DNA from: Streptomyces sp. NRRL S-1022
Lineage (GTDB): Bacteria; Actinomycetota; Actinomycetes; Streptomycetales; Streptomycetaceae
Length of the DNA: 64,000 bases
Reading direction: 5' to 3'
NCBI RefSeq assembly: GCF_000720135.1
Contig: NZ_JOIU01000030.1
Coordinates: 62,001 to 126,000 of the forward strand
The notes beneath the pieces were generated by a model. That model was not told where the DNA came from and searched no databases. It saw nothing but the letters and a program-made list of their open reading frames with translations. The position numbers were made by a program, and so were the translations under genes. Positions 25,238 through 32,889 of this stretch are shown in pieces (the first letter of the stretch is position 1; the number at the start of each line of letters is the position of its first letter).

Positions 25238-25765
25238 TCAGCGGGTGCGTTCGTCCGTGCCGGCGACCTTCCCGGTGGCCAGGGCCACGCGGTTCCAGGT
25301 GTTGATCGTGAGGATCAGCGAGAGCACGTGGGCCAGTTCCCGGTCGTCGAAGTGGGCGGCGGCCTCCGCGTAGACGGTGTCCGGGACGCCGCCGTCGGCG
25401 ACCAGGGTCACCGCCTCCGTGAGGGCGAGGGCGGCCTGTTCCTTCGGGGTGAAGAAGTGCCGGGCCTCACGCCAGACGGCGACCATGTGGAGCCGGTCCT
25501 CGTTCTCGCCGGCCTTGCGGGCGTCGTTGGTGTGCATGTGCAGGCAGTAGGCGCAGTGGTTGAGATGGGAGGCGCGGATCTGGATCAGTTCGACCAGGGC
25601 GGGGTCGAGGCCCTCGCGGGCGGCGGCGTCGAAGCCGACGATCGCCCGGAAGACCTTCGGTGCGGCCTTCGCGAGGTCCAGGCGGGTGCGGGAGGCGTCG
25701 GCCGCGGCGATCCCCGTGGTGAGGTCGGCGGTGGTGGCGGTTGCGGCAGTCGTGTGCGTCGTCAT
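25238..25765 (-). CDS. AhpD/carboxymuconolactone-decarboxylase-family protein
   Basis: A 175-residue alkylhydroperoxidase-like protein. The core motif LVELIQIRASHLNHCAYCLHMHTNDARKAGE carries the CxxC and following His that define the AhpD peroxidase site. The rest (KEQAALALTEAVTLVADGGVPDTVYAEAAAHFDDRELAHVLSLILTINTWNRVALATG) is the common CMD helical fold. It probably reduces peroxides with thiol partners. The N-terminus is Thr/Ala-rich. It is divergent from a MocR regulator across only 47 bp, which suggests that regulator controls it. Confidence 0.9.
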   Translation of the reverse strand: MTTHTTAATATTADLTTGIAAADASRTRLDLAKAAPKVFRAIVGFDAAAREGLDPALVELIQIRASHLNHCAYCLHMHTNDARKAGENEDRLHMVAVWREARHFFTPKEQAALALTEAVTLVADGGVPDTVYAEAAAHFDDRELAHVLSLILTINTWNRVALATGKVAGTDERTR

Positions 25766-25812
25766 GTCCTCTAATTTAGAGCCCCGAAAGACCGACGGTA
25801 GGGTGCATTTCC
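25766..25812. promoter_or_regulatory. 47-bp divergent promoter of the AhpD and MocR genes
   Basis: The gap contains the perfect palindrome CTCTAA-T-TTAGAG (25769-25781), AT-rich in this genome. TAGGGT at 25799-25804 ends 8 nt before the MocR ATG, and TAAATT on the minus strand ends 7 nt before the AhpD ATG, so both transcripts may be almost leaderless. No good -35 was found for either. Confidence 0.5.
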
Positions 25813-27252
25813 ATGACGGATTCGTGGGTCAATTCCGCGGAGCGGATCGGTGCGGACCTGCATCTGGAGCTGTCGGGACCGGGCGGCCGGCGGGCGGCGC
25901 TGACCCGGGCGCTGCGGGAGGCGGTGCGCAGCGGCCGGCTGGCTCCGGGTACCCGGCTGCCGCCGTACCGGTCGCTCGCCGCGGACCTGGGCGTGGCCCG
26001 CAACACGGTGGCCGATGCGTACGCGGAGCTGGTCGCGGAGGGCTGGCTGACCGCCCGGCAGGGGTCCGGGACCCGGGTCGCCGAGCGGACCGAACCGCTG
26101 CGCCGCGCCCTGCGTACGCCCGTGAAGGCGCCCCCACGCGCGCGTGGGCCGCGGCACGATCTGCGGCAGGGCACGCCGGACGCGTCGGCCTTCCCGCGCG
26201 CGGCCTGGGCGGCTTCGTACCGCCGGGCGGTGCAGGCGGCGCCGAGCGAGGCGTTCGGGCCGGGCGATCCCGCCGGGCGCCGGGAGCTGCGGGAGACGCT
26301 GACGGAGTACCTGGCACGCGCGCGTGGGGTGCGTACCCAGCCGGACCGGATCGTGATCTGCTCGGGCTTCGCGCACGCGCTGCGACTGCTCTTCGGCCGG
26401 GGCACCCGGGAGGGCCCGGCGGCGGGCGGGGTGCTGCGCGGTCCGCTGGGCGTGGAGGCGTACGGTCTCGGCTTCCACCGGGAGCTGCTCGCGGCGGCCG
26501 GTGTGCGCACCGTACCGCTGCCGCTGGACGAGCACGGCGCGCGGGTGGACGCGCTGGGGCGTGAGCGGGCCGTGCTGCTGACGCCCGCGCACCAGTTCCC
26601 GACCGGAGGCCCGCTGCACCCGGAGCGGCGGGCGGCGGTGATCGACTGGGCCCGCGCGCGGGAGGCAGTGGTGCTGGAGGACGACTACGACGGCGAGTTC
26701 CGGTACGACCGCCGGCCCGTCGGCGCGCTCCAGGGTCTCGATCCCGATCGGGTGATCCACATCGGGTCGGTCAGCAAGAGTCTGTCGCCGGCGCTGCGGC
26801 TGGGGTGGATGGTCCTGCCCGAGCGGTATGTGGAGCCGGTGCTGGCGGTGAAGGGCGAGCGGGAGGGGTGGTCGAGCGTGCTGGACCAGCTCGCGCTCGC
26901 GGACTTCGTGGGCTGCGGGTCGTACGACCGTCATGTGCGGCGCATGCGGCAGCGGTACCGGCACCGGCGTGACCGGCTCGTCGCCGCGCTCGCCGCGCAG
27001 GCGCCGCACATCGAGGTGACGGGCATCGCGGCCGGGCTGCACGCGGTGCTGCGGCTGCCGCCCGGCACGGAGCGGTCGACGGTGAAGGCCGCGGCGTGGC
27101 AGGGCATCGCCCTCGACGGACTGGCCGGGTTCCGGCATCCGCAGAGTCCGACGGCGGGCGGCGACGGCCTGGTGGTGGGATACGCAGCCCCGGCCGAACA
27201 CGCCTACGGCGCGGCGCTGGAGGCCCTGTGCGAGGTGCTGCCCCCGGAGTGA
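25813..27252 (+). CDS. MocR/PdxR-type transcriptional regulator (GntR HTH fused to aminotransferase fold)
   Basis: A 479-residue regulator. Residues about 20-85 form a GntR winged helix (LTRALREAVRSGRLAPGTRLPPYRSLAADLGVARNTVADAYAELVAEGWLTARQGSGTRV). The remaining 380 residues are a type-I aminotransferase fold; the PLP lysine lies in IGSVSKSLSPALRLGW and the aspartate in VLEDDYDGEFRYDRRPVGALQG. Such proteins sense PLP or a PLP-bound amino compound and activate neighbours. The divergent AhpD gene is the likely target, as the two share a 47-bp promoter region. ATG 25813 sits 8 nt after a TAGGGT -10. Confidence 0.9.
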   Translation: MTDSWVNSAERIGADLHLELSGPGGRRAALTRALREAVRSGRLAPGTRLPPYRSLAADLGVARNTVADAYAELVAEGWLTARQGSGTRVAERTEPLRRALRTPVKAPPRARGPRHDLRQGTPDASAFPRAAWAASYRRAVQAAPSEAFGPGDPAGRRELRETLTEYLARARGVRTQPDRIVICSGFAHALRLLFGRGTREGPAAGGVLRGPLGVEAYGLGFHRELLAAAGVRTVPLPLDEHGARVDALGRERAVLLTPAHQFPTGGPLHPERRAAVIDWARAREAVVLEDDYDGEFRYDRRPVGALQGLDPDRVIHIGSVSKSLSPALRLGWMVLPERYVEPVLAVKGEREGWSSVLDQLALADFVGCGSYDRHVRRMRQRYRHRRDRLVAALAAQAPHIEVTGIAAGLHAVLRLPPGTERSTVKAAAWQGIALDGLAGFRHPQSPTAGGDGLVVGYAAPAEHAYGAALEALCEVLPPE

Positions 27253-27319
27253 GGCGGGCCGACGGCCGATGCGGAGGGCCTCGCCCGGCTACGGCCCGGC
27301 TTCCGGCTCTCCCGTTTGC

Positions 27320-27380
27320 GGGTCACAGGGTCACCAGGGTCACCACCCGTGACCAACTGCTCATCACAACTGCTCAACAC
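27320..27380. repeat. Clustered short repeats in an AT-rich convergent gap
   Basis: GGGTCAC occurs at 27320-27326, 27328-27334 and 27337-27343, and GTGACC at 27349-27354 makes a hairpin with the last copy (5-nt loop). Directly after it, AACTGCTCATCAC is repeated as AACTGCTCAACAC. The 27303-27425 patch is clearly poorer in GC than its surroundings and lies between the 3' ends of MocR and DUF397 genes. Confidence 0.6.
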
Positions 27381-27425
27381 CATAAGGAACTCAAGGAAGT
27401 CGCATACAAACAACACACGCCATGA

Positions 27426-27680
27426 TCAGGACAGCAGAAAGTCGGCCTCCCCCGCCTTGGCGCCCTCGATGAACGCGGTCATCTCGTCCATGGTGTAGAT
27501 CAGGGCCGGGCCGTCCGGATCGGTCGACTGGCGTACCGCGATCCGGCCGTCGGCCAGCTTCATCGCCTCCAGGCAGTTGCCGCCGTTGCCGCCGCTCCAG
27601 GGCTTGTGCCACCCCTCGCTGCCCAACTCCCGCGCGGGCATGCCGTTGTAGACGCGTCCGCGCGGCTTGATTCGATCCAT
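27426..27680 (-). CDS. DUF397 small protein of a WhiJ-type locus
   Basis: An 84-residue DUF397 protein. The family core W(H/S)KxxxSGGxGGNCLE is seen as WHKPWSGGNGGNCLEAMKLADGRIAVRQSTDPDGPALIYTMDEMTAFIEGAKAGE, about the whole protein. DUF397 proteins are partners of WhiJ/BldB-type helix-turn-helix regulators in Streptomyces and are thought to bind them and relieve repression. Here its ATG follows the regulator's TGA with no spacer, so the two are surely co-translated. Homologues are short and single-domain, as here. Confidence 0.92.
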   Translation of the reverse strand: MDRIKPRGRVYNGMPARELGSEGWHKPWSGGNGGNCLEAMKLADGRIAVRQSTDPDGPALIYTMDEMTAFIEGAKAGEADFLLS

Positions 27681-28541
27681 TCACAGCTCCTTGCGGAGAT
27701 CCCGGAGGATCTCCTTCGTGCGTTGTGCCGTAGCGGCCTGCGCCGCCATGCGGTCCATGACCTCCAGGTGGGTCGCCACCTCGGTGCGCGCGTCCAGGTA
27801 GACGGCGCCGGTCAGGTACTCGCTGTAGACCATGTCCGGCAGTTCCGACATGGCAAATCGGAACAGCACGAAGGGCCCGTACGTGCCCGGGTGCGGCCCG
27901 TTGGCGAACGGGGCGACCTGGAGGGTCACATGGGGCAGCTTCGTGGCCTCAAGCAACCTGTCGATCTGCGCGCGCATCACCTCCGGTCCGCCGACCGGGC
28001 GGCGCAGGGCGGTCTCGTCCATCACCGCCCAGAATCGGGGTGCGTCGGGACGGGTGAGCAGTTGCTGGCGTTGCATGCGCAGGGCGACGTGCCGCTCGAT
28101 GTCGTCCGGGCTGGTCTGGCCGACGGCGCCGGACTTCAGCACGGCGCGCGCGTAGTCCTCCGTCTGCAGCAGGCCGGGGACGAAGTGCGGTTCGTAGGAG
28201 CGGATGAGGGCTGCCGCGCCCTCCAGGCTGACGTACATCGAGAACCAGCCCGGCAGGATGTCGTGGAACCGCTGCCACCAGCCGGGCCTGTTCGCCTCCT
28301 CGGCCAGCTGGACGAAGACCTCGGCCTCGTCGTCGGGGACGCCGTAGGCCTTCAGCAGCAGTTGCAGGTACGGGATTTTGAGGGAGACCTCGGCCATCTC
28401 CATGCGGCGGACGGTGGCGGGGGCGACGCGGAGCACGCGGGCGGCCTCCTCGCGCTTCAGTCCGGCGCGTTCCCGCAGGTCCAACAGGCGCCGGCCGAGG
28501 ACCACCTGGCCCACCGTCGGCGCGGACCGCGGCTCGCTCAC
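27681..28541 (-). CDS. WhiJ-type helix-turn-helix regulator (XRE HTH plus DUF5753)
   Basis: A 286-residue DNA-binding regulator. The N-terminal XRE helix-turn-helix (LGRRLLDLRERAGLKREEAARVLRVAPATVRRMEMAEVSLK) is followed from about residue 100 by the DUF5753 effector region (LEGAAALIRSYEPHFVPGLLQTEDYARAVL ... RFWAVMDETALRRPVGGPEVMRAQIDRLLEATKLPHVTLQVAPF ... DMVYSEYLTGAVYLD). Streptomyces encodes many such regulators paired with DUF397 proteins, controlling development and antibiotic production. GTG 28541 has GGAGGTGGGAG upstream. It is divergent from a HATPase gene, completing the usual WhiJ-type trio. Confidence 0.9.
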   Translation of the reverse strand: MSEPRSAPTVGQVVLGRRLLDLRERAGLKREEAARVLRVAPATVRRMEMAEVSLKIPYLQLLLKAYGVPDDEAEVFVQLAEEANRPGWWQRFHDILPGWFSMYVSLEGAAALIRSYEPHFVPGLLQTEDYARAVLKSGAVGQTSPDDIERHVALRMQRQQLLTRPDAPRFWAVMDETALRRPVGGPEVMRAQIDRLLEATKLPHVTLQVAPFANGPHPGTYGPFVLFRFAMSELPDMVYSEYLTGAVYLDARTEVATHLEVMDRMAAQAATAQRTKEILRDLRKEL

Positions 28542-28626
28542 GCTCCCACCTCCACCCAACGCCTCTCACCGAGGCTGCTTGCAGAAGCCTCTTGCCCTGA
28601 AGATTCCCGACAGCCCTGCGGCGCCG

Positions 28627-28644
28627 TTCGAAGGCTCATTCGAA
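28627..28644. promoter_or_regulatory. Twin TTCGAA palindromes in the WhiJ-locus promoter region
   Basis: TTCGAA occurs at 28627-28632 and 28639-28644, 12 bp centre to centre, in the divergent gap between the HTH and HATPase genes. The helical-turn-like spacing suggests a tandem operator. No binding protein is proven. Confidence 0.4.
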
Positions 28645-28722
28645 GACCGGGTCGGATCTCCGACGACTCCAATTGGCGCCGCGCGAGGTGCTGTTGCGAG
28701 CAGTGTGCCACGGCCTCTGACC

Positions 28723-28759
28723 GAGTCACACAGCACTCTGCAATTTTCAGAGTGACTCT
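28723..28759. promoter_or_regulatory. Interrupted inverted repeat upstream of the HATPase gene
   Basis: CACTCTG (28734-28740) and CAGAGTG (28748-28754) are exact complements with a 7-nt AT-rich loop. The right arm continues as ACTC and finds its match, GAGTCA, at 28723-28728, displaced by a few bases. The element ends 27 bp before the HATPase start. Confidence 0.5.
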
Positions 28760-28785
28760 TGCCAAGTGTCCGTGGCAGGGAGATA

Positions 28786-29652
28786 GTGGCAGGCGTGATT
28801 CCGTCCGCGCCCTTAGGAACAGACGCGGCCGCAGACCCTTCCGGTCTGGGCGCCGCGGCGGGAGCAACCCCCCAGCGGGGTGCTGCCGAGCGCAGGTTCC
28901 GCTTCGAGCTGGCCCCACATCCGGGTTCCGTCGCCCAGGCCAGACGCCTGACGCGCGCCCGGCTGGCCGGCTGGTCGGTCTGCGCGGACACCTGCGACAA
29001 CGCGGCTCTGGTCATGTCCGAGCTGGTCACCAACGCGATCGTGCACACCGCGAGCAGCCGAGTCGTGTGCGAGTTGCTGGACCACGACGACATGGTGCGC
29101 ATAGCCGTGCACGACCAGGGCTGTGCTCCTGGCGAACCCCACCCGTCCCCGCAGCGAGCCGATGAGGAGCACGGGAGGGGGTTGCTTCTCGTGGACGCGC
29201 TGTGCCGGGCCTGGGGTGCCCAGGAGCACGGTCCCGGGCTGTCGGTCTGGGCGGAGCTGCCCCGCCAGGCCGACGCCGCCCAGGACACCGCGGAACCGCG
29301 CGGTGACCTGGGCTGGGGTGCCCGCCCCAAGCCGGGCCGGCCGGACGACTCCGACGAGGACCGGCCGGCCGAGGCGAGCGGACGGGCGCCGGACCAGGAC
29401 GGACGGGGAGAGACGGAGCAGCAGGGGGGACCGGGGCGGCTCGGGCAGGGGGACGCGGAGCACCACCGGCACGTGCCCGCCGGTCAGCCGCCGCGCCGGA
29501 TGCCCGAGCAGCACCGGCACGGGGCCGGAGACCCGCACGAGCACGCCGCCCACCCGGTTCAGCACCGGCCTGTGGCGCAACCGGACCGGCACCGGCCCAC
29601 CGCGCCCCTGGACCGCGTACCCGAGCGCCCGCTGCCCGGAGAGTGGCCGTGA
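28786..29652 (+). CDS. RsbW-like HATPase (anti-sigma-type) protein with a long disordered tail
   Basis: A 288-residue protein. The GHKL ATPase domain occupies about residues 35-145: N-box ELVTNAIVHT, G1 VHDQG, G2 GRGLLLVDAL, then VWAELP. This is the RsbW/SpoIIAB-like anti-sigma kinase fold that accompanies WhiJ-type regulators. The C-terminal 140 residues are low-complexity, rich in Asp, Glu, Arg, His, Pro and Gly (for example HRHVPAGQPPRRMPEQHRH), much longer than normal for the family. GTG 28786 has GGGAG close upstream; GTG 28795 is nearly as good. Its stop overlaps the next gene (GTGA). Confidence 0.85.
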   Translation: MAGVIPSAPLGTDAAADPSGLGAAAGATPQRGAAERRFRFELAPHPGSVAQARRLTRARLAGWSVCADTCDNAALVMSELVTNAIVHTASSRVVCELLDHDDMVRIAVHDQGCAPGEPHPSPQRADEEHGRGLLLVDALCRAWGAQEHGPGLSVWAELPRQADAAQDTAEPRGDLGWGARPKPGRPDDSDEDRPAEASGRAPDQDGRGETEQQGGPGRLGQGDAEHHRHVPAGQPPRRMPEQHRHGAGDPHEHAAHPVQHRPVAQPDRHRPTAPLDRVPERPLPGEWP

Positions 29653-30092
29653 CCGGCGCCGGACGGGCCGTCGGCGCCGGGGCGGAGCAGGCCATCGGCC
29701 TGAACACGCTGGTACGGCTGCAGCGCCGGCGGCCGGCCCCGGAACCGGACCGCCGCCTCACGCTGCCCGACGGCATGACGGCTCCGCTCGGCTTCGACGC
29801 CGTGGCCGTGCCCGATCGCCTCGGTCCGCTCGTCGTACCCCGGCTGCCGCGGGTGGGGTGTGTGTACGCCGACGGTTCCCGCTGGTGGTGGATCGTTCCG
29901 TCGGACTCCGACTACGCCCTGCCCTGGCCGCCCCCGGCCCACTACGCCACCGGCGCCCTGAGCACGGGTACCGCCCGCCTGATCCACCGCCCGGAGGGCA
30001 CGGTCCCGTACACCCCGCCGATCCCCTTGTACCTGGCCCTGTGCCGGGCGACGGGGACCGCCCCGGACTGGTCCCGGGCCGTCCCGGCGTGA
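29649..30092 (+). CDS. Conserved hypothetical protein coupled to the HATPase
   Basis: A 147-residue soluble protein I do not recognise. It begins with an Ala/Gly-rich helix, then LNTLVRLQRRRPAPEPDRRLTLPDGM, and its best-formed part is GFDAVAVPDRLGPLVVPRLPRVGCVYADGSRWWWIVPSDSDYALPWPPPAHYATGALSTG, rich in Trp and Pro, which suggests a small beta domain. No signal peptide, helix pair or catalytic motif is seen. GTG 29649 overlaps the HATPase stop (GTGA), so it is translationally coupled and is likely to act with the WhiJ-type locus. Confidence 0.75.
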   Translation: MTGAGRAVGAGAEQAIGLNTLVRLQRRRPAPEPDRRLTLPDGMTAPLGFDAVAVPDRLGPLVVPRLPRVGCVYADGSRWWWIVPSDSDYALPWPPPAHYATGALSTGTARLIHRPEGTVPYTPPIPLYLALCRATGTAPDWSRAVPA

Positions 30093-30434
30093 CCGGGACG
30101 CCCGCAGGACACGTTCCCGTACGCCCGCGGGGTCCCGGCCGACTCTGAGCCGCTGCGGCACGACGGCCCCGCACCGCCCGCCGGACGCGGCCCCCTGCCA
30201 CCTGGCCCCGCGCCACTCGACAGGAGCCCCCTCACCCGGACCCGTCTCGACCCGTCCCAGCCGTCCGGACCGTCCCGGCGCAGCCAGCCCGCCCACCGCC
30301 GGGCCATCCCCCCAGGTCGCGCGCCCCGTGCCCGGCGCGCTCCTTCCACGCCCCCGCGTACGGTCTCTCGCGCCCTGCCGGGCGGCGGCTGCGGCCGGGA
30401 TAGTGGCCGTTCCGTCAGGGTCCGGGAGGTCACG
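30093..30434. other. Gene-free stretch before the ABC exporter
   Basis: These 342 bp are C-rich on the plus strand and show no coding frame. Near the end, GGGAGGTCACG provides the ribosome binding site of the exporter gene, and GGGATAGTGG at about 30398 is a weak -10-like site. No hairpin terminator for the preceding gene was convincing. Confidence 0.55.
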
Positions 30435-32408
30435 GTGAGCAAGAGGCGGGAGGCGGCCGAGCCCGAGGTGTCCGCGTCGGAGCGGCTGCTGTTCGGCGGA
30501 CCGCTGCGCTACGACATGGGCTGGAACCAGCACGCGGACGCCTTCCTGGCGCTCGGCTTCCGGGCGATGCTGACCCGGCTGCCCGGCATGCTGGCGTCCA
30601 GTCTCCGGCTGGCCCGGCAGGCCGACGCCCGGGCCGCCCGGATGCTGCTCGCCGCCGAGCTGGGCCGGGGCGTGGCCCAGGCGGTGAGCCTGCTGGCGGT
30701 GAACAGCGCGCTCGGCGAGCTGCTCACCGGCCCCGACATCGGGCAGCGGCTGCGCTCGGCCGCCCCGGCCCTCGTGGTGATGGCCGCCGTGCTGCTGGTC
30801 GCCGCGCTGCTGCGGGCCACCTCCACCTACGCCACCGGACGCCTGGAGCCAAAGGTGGAGCGACTGGCGACCGAGCTGTACCTGGAGCGGGCGGCGAACG
30901 TGGAGCTGGCCGCGATCGAGGACCACGCCTTCCACAAGCTGCTGGACACCGCCCAGTACGGCGCGCGGTCCGCCCGGCACATGATCGGCTACGGCGCCCA
31001 GGTGATCAACGCGATGATCTCGCTGGTCGCCGCGGCGGGCGTGCTCACCGTGCTGCATCCCGCACTGCTGCCCCTGCTGGTCACCATGACCCTGCCCAGC
31101 GCGTGGAGCGCGCTGACCAACGCCCGGCGCCACTACGAGTCCTTCCACACCTGGGTGCAGCACGCCCGGGCCGGCCAGCTGATCAGCAGCCTGCTCACGG
31201 AGCCGGGCGCCGCTCCCGAGATCCGGGTGCACGGGGTCGGCCCGTTCCTGCTGCACCACTTCCGGGCCATGGCGGAGACCGCGGAGGCGGAGCAGGCCCG
31301 GCTGTCCCGGCTGGCCGCGCGGACCGGTCTGATCGCCGCGGCCTGGACGGGCCTGGCGACTCTCGCGACGTACGCGACGCTGGGTGCGCTGCTGCTGGCC
31401 GGGGCGATGGCGCTGTCGGTGGCCGGTACGGCGGTGATCGCGATCCGCACGGGCGCGGCGAGCCTGGACACGCTGGTGCTGGAGATCAACCAGCTGCACG
31501 AGGAGGCCCTGTTCGTGGGCGATCTGCAGCGGATGTACGTCGCGGCGGCCGAGCGGGCCATCCCGGCGGGCGGGGAGCCGCTGCCGGAGGAACCGAAGGA
31601 GGTCCGCTTCGAGAACGTCACGTTCAGTTACCCGCATGACGCGGACCCATCCGGCGGCTGTCCGGGCACCCCGCCCCGCCCCGCCCTCGACGACGTCAGC
31701 CTCACCCTGCCGCTCGGCCGGATCATCGCGCTCGTCGGGGAGAACGGCTCGGGCAAGACCACGCTGGTCAAGCTGCTCGCTGGGCTGTACACCCCCGACC
31801 GGGGCCGGATCCTGTGGGACGGCGTCGATGCCGCGCGGGCCGACCGGCGGCTGCTCGCCGAGCGCATCGCGATGGTGGCCCAGGACTTCAAGCGCTGGCC
31901 GTTCACCGCCCGGGTGAACGTGGCCGTCGGCCGTTCCGCCGCCCCGATGACCGAGGAGCGGCTGGCCGCGTCGATCGCCGAGGCGGGAGCCGGGGAGGTG
32001 GTCGCGGATCTGCCGCGCGGCCTGGACACGCTGCTGGCCCGCAACTTCAGCGGCGGGCACGAGTTGTCCGGCGGCCAGTGGCAGCGGCTGGGCATCGCCC
32101 GGGCGGCCTACCGGCGCGGGAACATCCTGATCGTGGACGAACCGACGGCGGCGCTGGACGCGCGGGCCGAGCTGGAGGTGTTCGAGAAGATCCGGGCGCT
32201 GGCGCGGGGCGGGCAGACGGTGGTCCTGATCACTCACCGGCTGGCCTCGGTACGGCACGCCGACCTGGTGCACGTGCTGGAGCACGGGCGCCTGGTGGAA
32301 TCCGGCACTCCGGAGGAACTGCTGGCCAGGGGTGGTGTCTACGCCGGTCTGTACACGCTCCAGGCGCAGCAGTTCACGGCGCGCGTGCCGGCGCCGAGGC
32401 CGGGCTGA
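30435..32408 (+). CDS. ABC transporter, fused permease and ATP-binding exporter half
   Basis: A 657-residue type-IV exporter half-transporter expected to dimerise. An amphipathic N-terminal 70 residues is followed by a membrane domain with helices around residues 75-125, 180-235 and 285-340, and an ATPase domain from about 390. Walker A is GENGSGKTTLVKLL, the Q-loop region MVAQDFKRWPFTARVNV, the signature LSGGQWQR, Walker B ILIVDEPTAALD and the H-loop LITHRLAS. The transported substrate is unknown; related actinobacterial genes often sit in natural product or peptide loci, but no such gene is near. GTG 30435 follows GGGAGG. An insertion (DADPSGGCPGTPPRP) lies just before Walker A. Confidence 0.88.
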   Translation: MSKRREAAEPEVSASERLLFGGPLRYDMGWNQHADAFLALGFRAMLTRLPGMLASSLRLARQADARAARMLLAAELGRGVAQAVSLLAVNSALGELLTGPDIGQRLRSAAPALVVMAAVLLVAALLRATSTYATGRLEPKVERLATELYLERAANVELAAIEDHAFHKLLDTAQYGARSARHMIGYGAQVINAMISLVAAAGVLTVLHPALLPLLVTMTLPSAWSALTNARRHYESFHTWVQHARAGQLISSLLTEPGAAPEIRVHGVGPFLLHHFRAMAETAEAEQARLSRLAARTGLIAAAWTGLATLATYATLGALLLAGAMALSVAGTAVIAIRTGAASLDTLVLEINQLHEEALFVGDLQRMYVAAAERAIPAGGEPLPEEPKEVRFENVTFSYPHDADPSGGCPGTPPRPALDDVSLTLPLGRIIALVGENGSGKTTLVKLLAGLYTPDRGRILWDGVDAARADRRLLAERIAMVAQDFKRWPFTARVNVAVGRSAAPMTEERLAASIAEAGAGEVVADLPRGLDTLLARNFSGGHELSGGQWQRLGIARAAYRRGNILIVDEPTAALDARAELEVFEKIRALARGGQTVVLITHRLASVRHADLVHVLEHGRLVESGTPEELLARGGVYAGLYTLQAQQFTARVPAPRPG

Positions 32409-32421
32409 CGTCGCTGGGGCG

Positions 32422-32525
32422 AGTCCTCCGGCCGACTCGCCTGGCCGACGCGCCTGGTCAACTCGCCTGGCCGACGCGCCTGGTCAACTCGCCTGGCCGA
32501 ATCTCCCGGCCGACTCTTCCGGCAT
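32422..32525. repeat. Eight tandem 13-bp repeats after the ABC exporter
   Basis: Units start at 32422, 32435, 32448, 32461, 32474, 32487, 32500 and 32513. ACTCGCCTGGCCG alternates with ACGCGCCTGGTCA in the middle five, so a 26-bp pair is duplicated exactly at 32435-32460 and 32461-32486. The outer copies are degenerate. 13 bp is not a multiple of three and no gene covers it. Confidence 0.85.
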
Positions 32526-32541
32526 GCTTTCCCGGACAGGC

Positions 32542-32718
32542 TCAGTCGGCGGTCTCGGCGCCGCGGACGATCACCAGGAACGTGTCCGTCGCGAGGTCCA
32601 TGACGACCTCGGCGCGCAGGCCTTCCAGACGCCGCGCGTGTGCGAACTCCTCCGCGGGCCAAGATCCCCGCGGACCACCGGCGGGAAAGCGTTCGAGCAC
32701 CGTTCGCCCGTTCACCAT
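32542..32718 (-). CDS. Small conserved hypothetical protein, 58 residues
   Basis: ATG 32718 is preceded by GGAGGTG, and the 58-residue product starts MVNGRTVLERFPAGGPRGSWPAEEF and ends in a hydrophobic strand, RAEVVMDLATDTFLVIVRG. The frame is longer upstream but those codons lack bias. I know no function; the alternation of an acidic helix and a beta strand suggests a small alpha/beta protein. It lies 171 bp downstream of the DUF899 gene on the same strand. Confidence 0.7.
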   Translation of the reverse strand: MVNGRTVLERFPAGGPRGSWPAEEFAHARRLEGLRAEVVMDLATDTFLVIVRGAETAD

Positions 32719-32889
32719 CTCGCACCTCCAGGAAGCGTCGTCCGTGTAGGAGTTAACGCCCTGGAGAGGGGAATCGGCTCGCTCAGTGACGCTACTGAGA
32801 CAATGGCGACACCGGATCGGCGCGGACCGTGAGGATCCGTTCACCTTGTGACACGAAGCGGACCGTCCGTATCGGTGTTCCGGCACCTT

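Noticed and set aside
32782..32799. CTCAGT / ACTGAG inverted repeat upstream of the 58-residue gene
   Set aside because: Only 6 bp arms and no promoter around it; too easily found by chance.
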